Part shown: in pieces, positions 25,131 through 34,341 of the stretch | How the letters are laid out: each line of letters starts with the position of its first letter | Numbering within the stretch: the stretch's first letter is position 1 | NCBI GenBank assembly: GCA_026416715.1 | Contig: JAOAEQ010000004.1 | Coordinates: forward strand, 62,001 to 126,000 | Length of the DNA: 64,000 nt | Reading direction: 5' to 3' | Origin: a bacterium | Lineage (GTDB): Bacteria > UBP4 > UBA4092 > JAOAEQ01 | Made by a program: the position numbers and the translations under genes | Notes under the pieces: generated by a model | The model's database searches: none | The model's input: only the letters and a program-made list of their open reading frames with translations | What the model was told of the DNA's origin: nothing

Positions 25131-25178
25131 AAAAGAGCAAGTTGAAAAACAGCCAACTTGCTCTTTTTTATTTTTTTT
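25131..25178 (+). terminator. Rho-independent terminator after the 22111 gene
   Basis: Perfect 14-base arms (AAAAGAGCAAGTTG / CAACTTGCTCTTTT) with a 9-base loop are followed by TTATTTTTTTT. The rest of the gene-free stretch 25093-25468 shows nothing else recognisable apart from the ribosome-binding site of the next gene. Confidence 0.92.
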
Positions 25179-25468
25179 ATGTAGAAACCCATTTTAACCA
25201 ATTTTACCCTTTACCAATTTTGCTGTGTCTATATGGAGAGAGAATAACTAATGTAAATTAGGGTTTCCTTTTCACTCTGTCAGTCGAGATAAAGAATCTA
25301 GCTATCCTGGTGATTTTGTGTTCGTTGGACTTCAAATTATAAATTTCTTCACTAGCAGTTCCTATCTTTCTATTGTACAATATCAATTTAAAATAAAACA
25401 ATCATCTGCTGAAACCCTAGAGTATACAAAGTTTATTTAATCATTTAATTATTTAACAAGGAGCGATT

Positions 25469-27997
25469 ATGAAACGAATCAACACCATAGTTTTTTTATG
25501 TTCCTTTATGTTAATGTTCTGTTTCTCGCTATCTCTTGCGGAGCTGAAAAATCCACCGCCGGGATTCGATTCGCCATTCGGGCTCGGTGGTGCGAGTTAT
25601 TTCCATATGCGGCATTCTGCGGATAAATGGGAGTTTGGTTCCAAACATCATCAGCTATTCAATTTAACTGGCGCAAAATGGGCTCGGCAAGATTTCTGGT
25701 GGAGTAGTATCGAAACCAGTCAAGGTCGGTTCGATTGGGAGTTTCCAGACCAAGTCGTTGCACAGTATCGGAAATATGGAATAAACCTATTTCCGATAAT
25801 CTGCTATGGTTCTGCTTGGCAACATAGCGAAGCGCCGATAACTGAATCGGAACGGAAACTTGCTGCCCGATATACCTATTTGCTGGTCAGCCGATATCGG
25901 AATACGGTTCATGCTTGGGAAATTTGGAATGAACCGAACATTCTCCCGTTCTGGAGCCCGAAACCGAACCCTGCGGATTATGCTGCGTTGCTGAAAGAAT
26001 GTTATATTGCAGCGAAAAACGCTGACCCGAACTGTATCGTTGTCGCTGGCGCGTTAGCTGGCGTTGATGAATCGTTTCTGCGTGGGATGTATCAACACGG
26101 AGCGAAAGGATATTTCGATGCGCTTTCGTATCATACTTACGGCCAAAATCCACCGGAACGGTATATCCAGAACGAAATTAACCTGATTCGGAAAATTATG
26201 GCAGAATTCGGTGATGATAAGCCAATTTGGATGACGGAAACCGGATATTATACCGGTCCAGCAGGGATTTCGGAAGAACAGCAGGCGAAATGGATTGTTC
26301 GCAGTCATTTATGCTGGTTAAGTGCTGGTGTAGATAAAATTTTCGAATTAACTATGCTCGATTGGACTGATGACCCGAACACGCCTGACGGTACGTCATT
26401 CCGTGGAATTGCGCATCGGTCGTTTGACCCCAAACCTGCATTTTATGCGTATCGAACGATGACCGAAATGCTTGACGGAAAGCAGTTTTATGGTAATCTA
26501 AAATTATCGCCGGAAGTTTATGGAGCTCTTTTTACTGCGAAAGGATATCCCTATACCAAACTCCCGCATGCTACGCTCGTTCTTTGGACTGATGATAACA
26601 AGGAGAAAACGGTTACCTTTGATCCCGGCGCAAATACGGTTCTCGTTCACAACCTGCATGGCGACCGCAAATTGCTTAAAGTTGATGAGAACAACCAGAT
26701 TCAGATTAAAGTGACCGATGCCCCGATTTATCTCGAAGGTATCGGCGAAAAAATTCTTTTGCAATCGCAATTCGTTCAACTTAATGAATCCTACCGACAG
26801 CTCGCTTATTTATCCGAGAACACGATTAAACTGCGGTTCTATAATCCATTAAGCACAGCGTTACGTGGTGAAGTGCTCGTCTATATCAATAAACCGAAAT
26901 TAGACTTAACGCACAAATCGTTATCTCTCGAATTAGCACCGAATGAAAAGAAAGAAATATCTATTGCGCTTTCCAAATCTGATTGTTCGATATTAGGAGA
27001 AACAGAGTTGGTAATTAAGTATTCAAGTCCGGATATCGGCAATATAACGGTTTTTGAGCAAGTTGAAATTGTTAATCCGATTAAACTGAAATTTCTGCCT
27101 GTTCAACGTTCTATTCCGCCGAAATTTGACATTCAGCTCGAGAATTATTCCGGTAAGGAAGTTGAAGGAACGTTGCAGGTTACACTCGTTCAACCGTTTG
27201 ACCATCAATGGTCGTTACCGGTTAAACTCGCTACGCAAACTACAGCGATATATTCTTTTAGCTACGACCCGGACATGATAGAATCGTTTACGCCGTATCA
27301 ACTATCCGTAACATTCATCGGGTCAGGGTATTCTGCGACCGCAGATAAAACCTATACATTCATTTTAGTTCCAAAAGCAACGAAAACAATAACGATCGAC
27401 GGCGAATTATCGGATTGGACTGAACCGACTATCACGCCGCAGAATTTGAAAGTAGAATTCTTTAACCAGAATGCGTATACCGGTTCGGGAGATATTACCG
27501 CAACAGCGTATCTCGCTTGGGCTCCAGGTAAATTATATCTCGCAATAGATGTTACTGATGATAAAATTATCCTTGCGACTCCGCCAACGGTTTGGGATCA
27601 GGATTCGTTACAAATCGCTATTGACGGCTTAAACGATGCCGAGCCGAAAACAGGGTTCGATAATAACGATTTCGAGTTTGAAATTGCTTTGACGAAAGAC
27701 GGGAAAAATTATCTCGCTGCGGGACATTATCCTGCGGGGCGAATCGAATCAGTTGTTCCGGAGAAAGTTCAGGTAGCCATCAAGCAAAAAGCTGATGGGA
27801 AAGGATTAATTTACGAACTGATGATTCCAGAAGAAGTGGTTCTTCCGTTAACATTCGAATCGGGTAGAATTTTCGGATTCAATTTTATTCTAAATGATAA
27901 TGATACCGGACTCCGCAAAGGATGGCTAGAACTAGCGCCGGGTATTGGCTGGGGAAAAGAACCCGCAAAATATTATGATGTTATTCTAATGGAATGA
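25469..27997 (+). CDS. Secreted GH-A clan glycoside hydrolase with C-terminal CBM9-like domain
   Basis: A signal peptide (to about residue 24) precedes a TIM barrel of about 330 residues resembling GH39 and related families. The acid/base Glu is E155 in WEIWNEPN and the nucleophile E257 in IWMTETGY. A middle beta region (about 340-640) follows, then a C-terminal CBM9/DOMON-like domain starting TITIDGELSDWTEP, with AYLAWAPGKLYLAIDVTDD and WDQDSLQIAIDG. It probably cleaves a plant or microbial polysaccharide outside the cytoplasm; the substrate cannot be fixed from sequence. AAGGAG precedes the ATG. No transporter or regulator genes accompany it. Confidence 0.78.
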   Translation: MKRINTIVFLCSFMLMFCFSLSLAELKNPPPGFDSPFGLGGASYFHMRHSADKWEFGSKHHQLFNLTGAKWARQDFWWSSIETSQGRFDWEFPDQVVAQYRKYGINLFPIICYGSAWQHSEAPITESERKLAARYTYLLVSRYRNTVHAWEIWNEPNILPFWSPKPNPADYAALLKECYIAAKNADPNCIVVAGALAGVDESFLRGMYQHGAKGYFDALSYHTYGQNPPERYIQNEINLIRKIMAEFGDDKPIWMTETGYYTGPAGISEEQQAKWIVRSHLCWLSAGVDKIFELTMLDWTDDPNTPDGTSFRGIAHRSFDPKPAFYAYRTMTEMLDGKQFYGNLKLSPEVYGALFTAKGYPYTKLPHATLVLWTDDNKEKTVTFDPGANTVLVHNLHGDRKLLKVDENNQIQIKVTDAPIYLEGIGEKILLQSQFVQLNESYRQLAYLSENTIKLRFYNPLSTALRGEVLVYINKPKLDLTHKSLSLELAPNEKKEISIALSKSDCSILGETELVIKYSSPDIGNITVFEQVEIVNPIKLKFLPVQRSIPPKFDIQLENYSGKEVEGTLQVTLVQPFDHQWSLPVKLATQTTAIYSFSYDPDMIESFTPYQLSVTFIGSGYSATADKTYTFILVPKATKTITIDGELSDWTEPTITPQNLKVEFFNQNAYTGSGDITATAYLAWAPGKLYLAIDVTDDKIILATPPTVWDQDSLQIAIDGLNDAEPKTGFDNNDFEFEIALTKDGKNYLAAGHYPAGRIESVVPEKVQVAIKQKADGKGLIYELMIPEEVVLPLTFESGRIFGFNFILNDNDTGLRKGWLELAPGIGWGKEPAKYYDVILME

Positions 27998-28004
27998 CTA
28001 ACTG

Positions 28005-28030
28005 AAGAACGAAAGAACGAAAGAACGAAA
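28005..28030. repeat. GAACGAAA repeat, left of the four-helix-bundle gene
   Basis: Three units of GAACGAAA in tandem lie just after the GH gene. The inverted counterpart (TTCGTTC/TTCCGTTC units) is at 28470-28501, so the two frame the gene at 28071-28469. Confidence 0.7.
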
Positions 28031-28070
28031 ATACAAATAACATAAAAGCAATAATCTGAAAAATTTCTAA

Positions 28071-28469
28071 TTACTGTAAAAAATCGTAAACTATAGATTT
28101 TTTATTACTTCTAACTTTGGCGGAGAAAGCTTTTAGTTGTCGGATAAGATTTTCTGCTTGTAAAAGATAGACTTTATGTTCTTCTATATCAATATATCTA
28201 TCATCTAAAGCACAATCTAAACAACCACAAACCTCATTTACCGAAGTTAATGCATTATTTAAAAAACGACTAAAATCAGTATCTGAATATCGTTCTGAAC
28301 CTTCAGCAATATTTAATACAATCGAATCTAACGCTCGCCAAAGTTGTGATGTTAAATTATATTGTTCTTGTTTTGGAAACTTTTTTCGACTAAGCTCTTT
28401 TAATTGTTTACGAAATTCTCGTGCATCTTTATATACCGGAAATTCTCGAAAGCGAAAAACCGTATTCAT
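28071..28469 (-). CDS. Four-helix-bundle protein (23S rRNA intervening-sequence family)
   Basis: This is a 132-residue helical protein of the family first noted as encoded within 23S rRNA intervening sequences. Typical features are the FPVYKDAREF start, NIAEGSERYSDTDFSRFLNNALTS and a C-terminal KSIVYDFLQ. Its molecular role is unknown. Inverted GAACGAAA-type repeats flank the gene, and the right-hand repeat supplies the GGAAG before its ATG, suggesting the whole unit moves or has spread as a cassette. It does not lie in an rRNA gene here. Confidence 0.85.
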   Translation of the reverse strand: MNTVFRFREFPVYKDAREFRKQLKELSRKKFPKQEQYNLTSQLWRALDSIVLNIAEGSERYSDTDFSRFLNNALTSVNEVCGCLDCALDDRYIDIEEHKVYLLQAENLIRQLKAFSAKVRSNKKSIVYDFLQ

Positions 28470-28501
28470 TTTTTGTTCTTCCGTTCTTCCGTTCTTTCGT
28501 T
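28470..28501. repeat. GAACGGAA/GAACGAAA repeat, right of the four-helix-bundle gene
   Basis: On the plus strand it reads TTCTTCCGTTCTTCCGTTCT plus TTCGTT, the inverse of 28005-28030 with some changes. It provides the ribosome-binding region of the enclosed gene and abuts the stop of the transglutaminase gene. Confidence 0.7.
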
Positions 28502-28508
28502 AAATGTT

Positions 28509-29996
28509 TTACCAAAGCGTTTGCTTAATTTCCATCTTATACGAGAACTGGCCGTAGTATAGATTCACATCATCATACTCAACTTCACCGCGCTGGAAAT
28601 CAACAGTATCTGATCGCACCGCGTTTTTCGGCGGATAAAGCGGAACACCGTGGTCTTTGTTTGCCACCAGCCGATATGGATCCATGTTCCCGAAATAGAA
28701 ATCATGGAGTTCCCGTTTCTGGTCATCAGTTAAACCGACGGCATACCGCGTGAAATGGATCGCCCGATGTGGGTCAACTGGCACCCAGCCATACGGGTCG
28801 AGATAGATTTCTGTCCAATCATGCATCCCCGACCCTTCCCGGGTAGGATACATCGTCCAAGCGGTCTGCCATCGCGCAGGAATCCCGTTCATTCGGCAGA
28901 GCGTAATGAATAGCAGCGCTTCTTCCCCGCAATCGCCATAGCGTCGTTTGAACGTCGTCTCGCTGATATTGCGAATCGTGGAATATTCATGCGCATAACT
29001 ATATAGGATATTAGTCCCAATCCAATCATAAATTTTCTTCGCTTTCCAATAAGGATTAGTTTCATTTCCGACAATCTCTTGTGAAATATTCCGGAATTCG
29101 GGAATAAACATCACATGCGGCGGCTGTTCTTCAAGAAATTTATCTACAGCCGGATTCCCGCGCTGATATGGGACAACTTTATTCGGGTCAATTCGGGTAT
29201 AAACCGAGTATACTTTAAATCTATATTCGAGCTCGAATACCGTCGGTTTATCTTTTTCCGCTACCCGCTCGAAATAAACTGCACGCATATCTTGGTCAGG
29301 TTCACCAATCCATTTCGGCGCCGGATTCGACCGGATAAACCGCAGGTCTTGCTGTTGCGGTCGAGCTACCGGATACGGCATCCAGCAGCGAACGGTTTTC
29401 CCTGCTGGGACTTCATTCGATTTAACGGTTATCGTCATTTTAACTCTATATTTTTTTGGGTAGATATATCGGTCATACGGCGATTTCTCCGCCGCTTTCC
29501 GAATTTTTAAATACTCTTTCCAGACGGATTTATCGTAGGTATCACTTTTCGGCGCTATTTCTCGCGCCGCAATTTCCGGATATCGCCAAATCAGGTTGCT
29601 TACACTCGATCCGAGGTAATATTTTTCCCCATCTATAATTTTTACATCGAATTTCCCTTCTGCTTCCCAATTCGCTAATTCATCTTCAGAGAAATTCGCA
29701 ATCCGCAATTGTAATCTTCTCAACAACTCTTCTCGGGTTAACGAATAATCTTTTTTAATCCGGTCGAGTCGTTCGATTTCCCAGAGAAGTTCTTTTTTCT
29801 CGATTGCGGATAAAGTTCCTTTTGCGATTTCATCTTGCACTAATTGTTTCGCGATAGCAAATTCGCCTTTTTCTTCTAAAGCAGCAATTTGCGATTTCAA
29901 TTCTAACCCCTCCCCGAAACATATAAAATTTGTTATGCTTAAAATAAGTATTAGCCATAATGAACCTAAAACAAATAATGGTAGTCTTCTTCTCAT
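28509..29996 (-). CDS. Secreted transglutaminase-like cysteine protein
   Basis: A signal peptide or anchor (MRRRLPLFVLGSLWLILILS) leads to a helical region rich in Glu/Lys (about residues 30-110), then a beta domain and a transglutaminase-like core. The presumed catalytic triad is Cys356 (RYGDCGEEALLF), His392 (GMHDWTEIYL) and Asp408 (VPVDPH). Such proteins act as proteases or amide-forming enzymes outside the cytoplasm; the substrate is unknown. AAGGAA precedes the ATG. It is transcribed away from the 30217 gene across a shared upstream region holding a strong hairpin. Confidence 0.82.
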   Translation of the reverse strand: MRRRLPLFVLGSLWLILILSITNFICFGEGLELKSQIAALEEKGEFAIAKQLVQDEIAKGTLSAIEKKELLWEIERLDRIKKDYSLTREELLRRLQLRIANFSEDELANWEAEGKFDVKIIDGEKYYLGSSVSNLIWRYPEIAAREIAPKSDTYDKSVWKEYLKIRKAAEKSPYDRYIYPKKYRVKMTITVKSNEVPAGKTVRCWMPYPVARPQQQDLRFIRSNPAPKWIGEPDQDMRAVYFERVAEKDKPTVFELEYRFKVYSVYTRIDPNKVVPYQRGNPAVDKFLEEQPPHVMFIPEFRNISQEIVGNETNPYWKAKKIYDWIGTNILYSYAHEYSTIRNISETTFKRRYGDCGEEALLFITLCRMNGIPARWQTAWTMYPTREGSGMHDWTEIYLDPYGWVPVDPHRAIHFTRYAVGLTDDQKRELHDFYFGNMDPYRLVANKDHGVPLYPPKNAVRSDTVDFQRGEVEYDDVNLYYGQFSYKMEIKQTLW

Positions 29997-30103
29997 AATC
30001 GAATTCCTTTCTTAAAGTTTATTTAAGAAAAATTATATCATTTATATCAATTATTTTGCTAGATAGGGACAATTTGCTTGATAAGGATAAAGAAGTAGTA
30101 ACG

Positions 30104-30144
30104 GAGAGGAACCAGTGTGCCTTTAACCCACACTGGTTCCTCTC
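30104..30144. other. Perfect 16-bp inverted repeat between divergent genes
   Basis: Arms GAGAGGAACCAGTGTG (30104-30119) and its exact complement (30129-30144) flank a 9-base loop. No T-run follows on either strand, and both neighbours point away from it, so it is not an ordinary terminator. It may be an operator, an RNA leader of the 30217 gene, or a remnant of a repeat. Confidence 0.8.
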
Positions 30145-30216
30145 AAGGTTCTCTTCAGAGATAATACCTAGTTTCGCTAATAATAAGGAATTTTAGATAT
30201 AATAGATATATATACG

Positions 30217-32958
30217 ATGAAGTCAAGTAAAATAGTGCTGATTTTTTTAATTATTGCGCATTGTCACCTTTTATCGCAATCCCTGTTAGCGACTGATATT
30301 ACCACCCAAGATGGGTTAACCTTACAGTTTTCAAATAGTGATGGGAGCTTTGCAGCGATTACCATTGATGGACGTTCGCTTCCGTTATTTGGCAATACAA
30401 CCGGCGGACTGTCGATTATCGAAGGACACTCGGTAACCTCAACTACCAACCTATTCACGCATAGTTTCGAAACCAATCTCCCGCTATGGTCGAATGCGCA
30501 GAATGATAACTGGACGACCGGAACGCTCTATTATAGTTGGATAACCAGTGGTGGACTTGGCAATTCCCAATATCTCAAACTCGGGAATGGAACTACTCCC
30601 GGCGCAGGGATTGCGTTCAACCAGCTTTTGCCAGTCAGTTCAGGGAAATATCAAATAAGTTGGTATGGGAAATCTGCGGATACGACTAGCAAATATATAT
30701 TCTGCATTCGGCTTTTTGATGCGAATTCAACTGATATAACGCAAACCACGACCCCGCCGACCGGCTGGGGTTATAGCGGAACGTCGAAAGCGCATTTCGT
30801 TTGCGGGATGAGCAATACTCTTCCGGATACCTGGGAACAGTTTCGGTACGAATATCTTATGCCGGAAGGAGTGAAATATATCACGATTTCGCTCCGCTAC
30901 TGGAACGGCGGAGATTATTATGTCAATATCGATAACCTTGAAATCTGGAAAACCAGCGGGATTGAATGGGAGAATGAACTGCCGATATATTCGCAATTAA
31001 CTGGAACTGGACAACCGAACCAGTTTGGTTTCAAGCTTAATCCACCGGGTAAAAATTTATCGATAACCTTAACTTATACGCAACTCTCGGAATGTATCCG
31101 AGTTGATGGCGAACTGCAGGATACTTCCAGTCCGTTAACCACTCGATTTTTTAAGGTATATTACACTTTGCCGATTGATGCGACCGGTTGGAACTGGTTC
31201 GATGATATTTACCGCCAGCGGAATATCGATACTTCCAAAACTGCTTACGAAAACACGGTTACGATACAAAATCGAAAAGTGGCGATATATCCATTCACCG
31301 CACTCACAGATGCAACTAGTGGAATCTCTCTTGCCGTTCCGATGACTGAACCACGTATCCAGAATACCAGTTACTGCCGACCAATTGGTTTACGAATTCA
31401 ATTCGATTTGGCAATATCTCCTGCAACTCTACTCCTCGGCGCTGGGAAAGCGACGTTCCATTTCATTCTCTATAAACTCGATACGCCGAACTGGGGATTT
31501 CGTTCCGCAGCGAAAAAATATTATGCGCTCTATCCGGAATATTTTATGAAACGAACCGGAGATGAAGGTTGCTGGGAATATCCGATAGCACCAACAGTCG
31601 TTCAGAATCCGCTAGATTTCGGATTTAAATTCTATGAAACTAATCCGCAGAGTTCAACGGTTATCGATACCTGCAATCAGCTCGGAATCGAAATCTATCA
31701 TTATCACGAGCCATGGGGCGCGTGGATGGGCTGGGGATATGTTACTACCAAACCGAGTTATGACGAACGTACTGCTCGGTTATATGCCTGGGCAGCAGAT
31801 ACCGGCTCCAGCTTAAAATGGAATAACGCACCACGATGGTATACCGCACAAGCGATAATCAATTCCGGATATCTTGATGATTCTAGCAGATTTCAAATCG
31901 ATGCGAGCAGCTATTTCTGGCATCAATGGAGCGGGTCGAGTTCCTGGAACCAGTTCTGGCCAACGAATCCGGATATGAATCTCCCTCAGCCGAATATGGG
32001 AACAGCATATAAAACGTATTCTGTAGATTATCGTGCTGCGGACGCAACTGGCGGAATGTATGTCGATTCGATTTTAGTCGGGAGTAGTATGGGTGGAGTA
32101 AGCGATTATCGGTATAGTCATTTTTCGACGGTGACACTCCCGCTAACGTTCTCGGATACGCAAGGGAAACCGATTATCGCCAGCGAACTCCAGCAGTATG
32201 CTTATCTCGATTGGCTAGGAAATTATCTTCATGCGCAAGGGAAAAAGGTTATGGGGAATATCTTTCCGACTGCATATCGGTTCTACGCGCATCTATTGGA
32301 TATCCTTGGGTCGGAAGTATGGAATGTTACTGAGCCGGAATCGGATATTGCGATTCGAAGAACCTTATGTTATCAGAAAGTTAATACCAACCTACTCCAA
32401 TTCTGGGAAACGAGATTTTTAACCAAAGATGAAATTGAAACCTATCTGAAACATCAATTGTTCTATGGCTCATATCCGGGGATAAGTTCCGCTGGCGGTG
32501 GTCTGACGTATGGCGCACCAGTCCGCTATTTCCTGCATCCGGAACTCTATGAACGCGACCGAGAACTGTTTATTAAATATATCCCGATAATTAAAACATT
32601 AAATCGCGCCGGATGGGAACCGATACCGTTTGCGACGAGTTCCGTTGATTCAGTCCGCATTGAACGGTTCGGCAATTGGTCAACGTATAATATTTATTAT
32701 ACCGCAAAAAATGCGACCGCAAGCGTTCAAACGACAACGGTTACCATAACCTATCCGGATTTAGGGATTCAGGATAGCGAATTGCCGAACCTGCACCTCG
32801 TTGCGTTATTCGATAATACGTTCATTCCTTTACAATATAATATCATTGAAAAAACCGTTCAATTCCAATGCATCCTTAACCCGAATGAAGTGCATGCGTA
32901 TCGATTAACCTATACCACTACAACCGTCCCAACTCAACTCTGGCAAGCCGTCAAATAG
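30217..32958 (+). CDS. Large secreted protein, glycoside-hydrolase-like, family not assigned
   Basis: The 913-residue protein has a signal peptide (to about residue 26), an N-terminal beta region, and a CenC-like carbohydrate-binding domain (about 70-250) of the same style as those in the 22111 product. A catalytic-looking barrel follows from about 430: ETNPQSSTVIDTC, YHYHEPWGAWMGWGY, and GGMYVDSI (about 613), where the Asp sits as in GH-D/GH13-type nucleophile strands. Then come PIIASELQQYAYLDWLGNYL and VWNVTEPESD. The C-terminus is beta-rich. A retaining glycosidase is plausible but unproven; I cannot name the GH family. Confidence 0.6.
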   Translation: MKSSKIVLIFLIIAHCHLLSQSLLATDITTQDGLTLQFSNSDGSFAAITIDGRSLPLFGNTTGGLSIIEGHSVTSTTNLFTHSFETNLPLWSNAQNDNWTTGTLYYSWITSGGLGNSQYLKLGNGTTPGAGIAFNQLLPVSSGKYQISWYGKSADTTSKYIFCIRLFDANSTDITQTTTPPTGWGYSGTSKAHFVCGMSNTLPDTWEQFRYEYLMPEGVKYITISLRYWNGGDYYVNIDNLEIWKTSGIEWENELPIYSQLTGTGQPNQFGFKLNPPGKNLSITLTYTQLSECIRVDGELQDTSSPLTTRFFKVYYTLPIDATGWNWFDDIYRQRNIDTSKTAYENTVTIQNRKVAIYPFTALTDATSGISLAVPMTEPRIQNTSYCRPIGLRIQFDLAISPATLLLGAGKATFHFILYKLDTPNWGFRSAAKKYYALYPEYFMKRTGDEGCWEYPIAPTVVQNPLDFGFKFYETNPQSSTVIDTCNQLGIEIYHYHEPWGAWMGWGYVTTKPSYDERTARLYAWAADTGSSLKWNNAPRWYTAQAIINSGYLDDSSRFQIDASSYFWHQWSGSSSWNQFWPTNPDMNLPQPNMGTAYKTYSVDYRAADATGGMYVDSILVGSSMGGVSDYRYSHFSTVTLPLTFSDTQGKPIIASELQQYAYLDWLGNYLHAQGKKVMGNIFPTAYRFYAHLLDILGSEVWNVTEPESDIAIRRTLCYQKVNTNLLQFWETRFLTKDEIETYLKHQLFYGSYPGISSAGGGLTYGAPVRYFLHPELYERDRELFIKYIPIIKTLNRAGWEPIPFATSSVDSVRIERFGNWSTYNIYYTAKNATASVQTTTVTITYPDLGIQDSELPNLHLVALFDNTFIPLQYNIIEKTVQFQCILNPNEVHAYRLTYTTTTVPTQLWQAVK

Positions 32959-33046
32959 AAATGGTTAGTAATAGCCATCTATCTTGCAGTAGTTGATTCT
33001 ATTCAACCTTGAATAAGACTTTCATCAGTATATGCGATCAAGGTAT

Positions 33047-33117
33047 TAACACATGGAGCCCTATCGTTTCACCGACTACGCTATTTCGTTTCACGTTGGG
33101 TTCTCCATCAGGTGTTA
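33047..33117. other. Imperfect long hairpin in a gene-free stretch
   Basis: Within the 468-base stretch 32959-33426, arms TAACAC-ATGGAG-CCC and GGG-TT-CTCCAT-CAG-GTGTTA can pair with small bulges around a 36-base centre that itself contains CGTTTCAC twice. The rest of the stretch holds the rplT terminator at its right end and nothing else I recognise. Confidence 0.4.
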
Positions 33118-33348
33118 GCTCCGATTGTTCAAAGGAAGGTATCAGGATAAGCTATAACACTAAAAACTACAAAGCAAAAAAATGAATGAAAAATACGTTC
33201 GAGAAGCATATAGAGTCCTTCCGACTCCAAGTACAAGTATATACACGAAGAGGGTATGTCAAAAGAAATTGTTTGAAACCTGAATTTTCCTGGTGCAATA
33301 TTTCCCTGCTTAACCGATGGTGATATTTGTTGCCGCTTCTCCTTGCTC

Positions 33349-33393
33349 TCTAAAAGAAAAAAATCAGTTTATCTATCGGATAAACTGATTTTT
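33349..33393 (-). terminator. Rho-independent terminator of the thrS-infC-rpmI-rplT unit
   Basis: Arms AAAAATCAGTTTATC and GATAAACTGATTTTT with a 5-base loop are followed on the minus strand by TTTTTTTCTTTT. It lies about 35 bases after the rplT stop. Confidence 0.9.
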
Positions 33394-33426
33394 AGATTCG
33401 ACTACAATATTAAGATATTAACCGAA

Positions 33427-33777
33427 TTATGCTTTTTTCGCTAATTCAACCAGTTTCGTGAATGTTGCTGGGTCAGAAATAGCAATTTCTGAGAGCATTT
33501 TCCGGTCTAATCCAACCTTCGCTTTTTTAAGTCCAGCCATGAAATCACGATAGGTTATCCCATTGGAGCGAGCAGCTGCGTTAATTCGAACAATCCATAA
33601 TGACCGAAAATCGCGTTTTCTCGCTTTTCGATCTCGAAACGCATATTGACCAGCCCGCATTACCGCTTCTTTTGCTGACCGATACAATTTGCTTTTCGCG
33701 CCACGGTATCCTTTCGCTAATTTGAGGACTTTTTTCATTCTGCGGTGACTAACATACCCGCTTTTAACTCGAGCCAT
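33427..33777 (-). CDS. rplT: 50S ribosomal protein L20
   Basis: L20 binds 23S rRNA early in 50S assembly and in several bacteria also represses its own operon. The 116-residue product begins [19 protein letters not shown], with the basic N-terminal extension and the [13 protein letters not shown] core. The ATG at 33777 is chosen from the family start; AAAGGAG lies 13 bases upstream. It is the last gene of the infC-rpmI-rplT group before the terminator. Confidence 0.97.
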   Translation of the reverse strand: MARVKSGYVSHRRMKKVLKLAKGYRGAKSKLYRSAKEAVMRAGQYAFRDRKARKRDFRSLWIVRINAAARSNGITYRDFMAGLKKAKVGLDRKMLSEIAISDPATFTKLVELAKKA

Positions 33778-33919
33778 ATAAGTTATCGTTCTCCTTTCAA
33801 CATAAAACCTGGTTAAATGGCTTAATAAGTTAACCAAGCTAAATTACCAAATTTTTTACAATTTGTTTTAACCTAATAACCAGTTAACTCTTCACCATTT
33901 ACCATACATCATAAATAAA

Positions 33920-34114
33920 CTATACTGATATCAAGGTACGAATTGTTTTCGCTTCCCCTTTAAAAACATACCCTGGTTTCCGTAACGCTCGTTTCTGCCG
34001 TTTCGATTTCGCAGCCAGTAGATGACGTAGATACGCTCGTTTCCGTTTAATTTTACCGGTTGCGGTAAGTTTAAACCGTTTTTTCGCTCCACGATGTGAT
34101 TTAAGTTTTGGCAT
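33920..34114 (-). CDS. rpmI: 50S ribosomal protein L35
   Basis: L35 is a small basic 50S protein. The 64-residue product starts [15 protein letters not shown] and includes [15 protein letters not shown]. No ribosome-binding site precedes this ATG. An in-frame ATG at 34183 with a weak AGGG would add 23 uncharged residues, which is not typical of L35. The hairpin at 34246-34319 lies upstream, so translation may be controlled by RNA structure. Confidence 0.95.
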   Translation of the reverse strand: MPKLKSHRGAKKRFKLTATGKIKRKRAYLRHLLAAKSKRQKRALRKPGYVFKGEAKTIRTLISV

Positions 34115-34245
34115 AATAGAAATGCAGGATAACGTTAAAGTAGGGTCTTGATTTATCAATCCCGTTGTAAGTGTTTTGAACATTGAACCCTACGTTACGC
34201 CTGCGGTTTAACTCCTTCCTAAACGAAATAAATAATGGAGATAAT

Positions 34246-34319
34246 GCAGAAATCTATCCCTTATAATCCTAGCGCTATGTTAGGGGGAATAACGCTGATT
34301 TAAGAGGGATTATTTCTGC
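34246..34319 (-). promoter_or_regulatory. Structured RNA element between infC and rpmI (candidate L20 autoregulatory site)
   Basis: The minus-strand transcript can form a 74-base hairpin: GCAGAAAT/ATTTCTGC, then ATCCCT/AGGGAT, then AGCGTTAT/ATAGCGCT (one G-U). Further pairing between ACCCTA and TAGGGT could occur near the possible upstream rpmI start. Position between infC and rpmI matches where L20 represses rpmI translation in enterobacteria. No T-run follows, so it is not a terminator. Assignment to L20 is inference. Confidence 0.5.
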
Positions 34320-34341
34320 TACCCTCTGAAAATAGAACATG

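Noticed and set aside
22111-32958. Polysaccharide utilisation locus
   Set aside because: Several secreted carbohydrate-related proteins cluster here, but they have separate promoters, mixed orientation and no SusC/D, transporter or regulator genes.
33047-33117. Integron attC site
   Set aside because: The arms end in TAAC/GTTA as attC does, but the flanking RYYYAAC and GTTRRRY patterns do not fit and no integrase or cassette array is present.
33182-33310. Short frame starting ATGAATGAAAAATACG in the gap before rplT
   Set aside because: No ribosome-binding site and no recognisable product; insufficient support.
34115-34183. Extended L35 starting at 34183
   Set aside because: L35 is highly conserved from MPKLKSHRG onward and the 23 extra residues are unlike any known extension, although the start has a weak AGGG.
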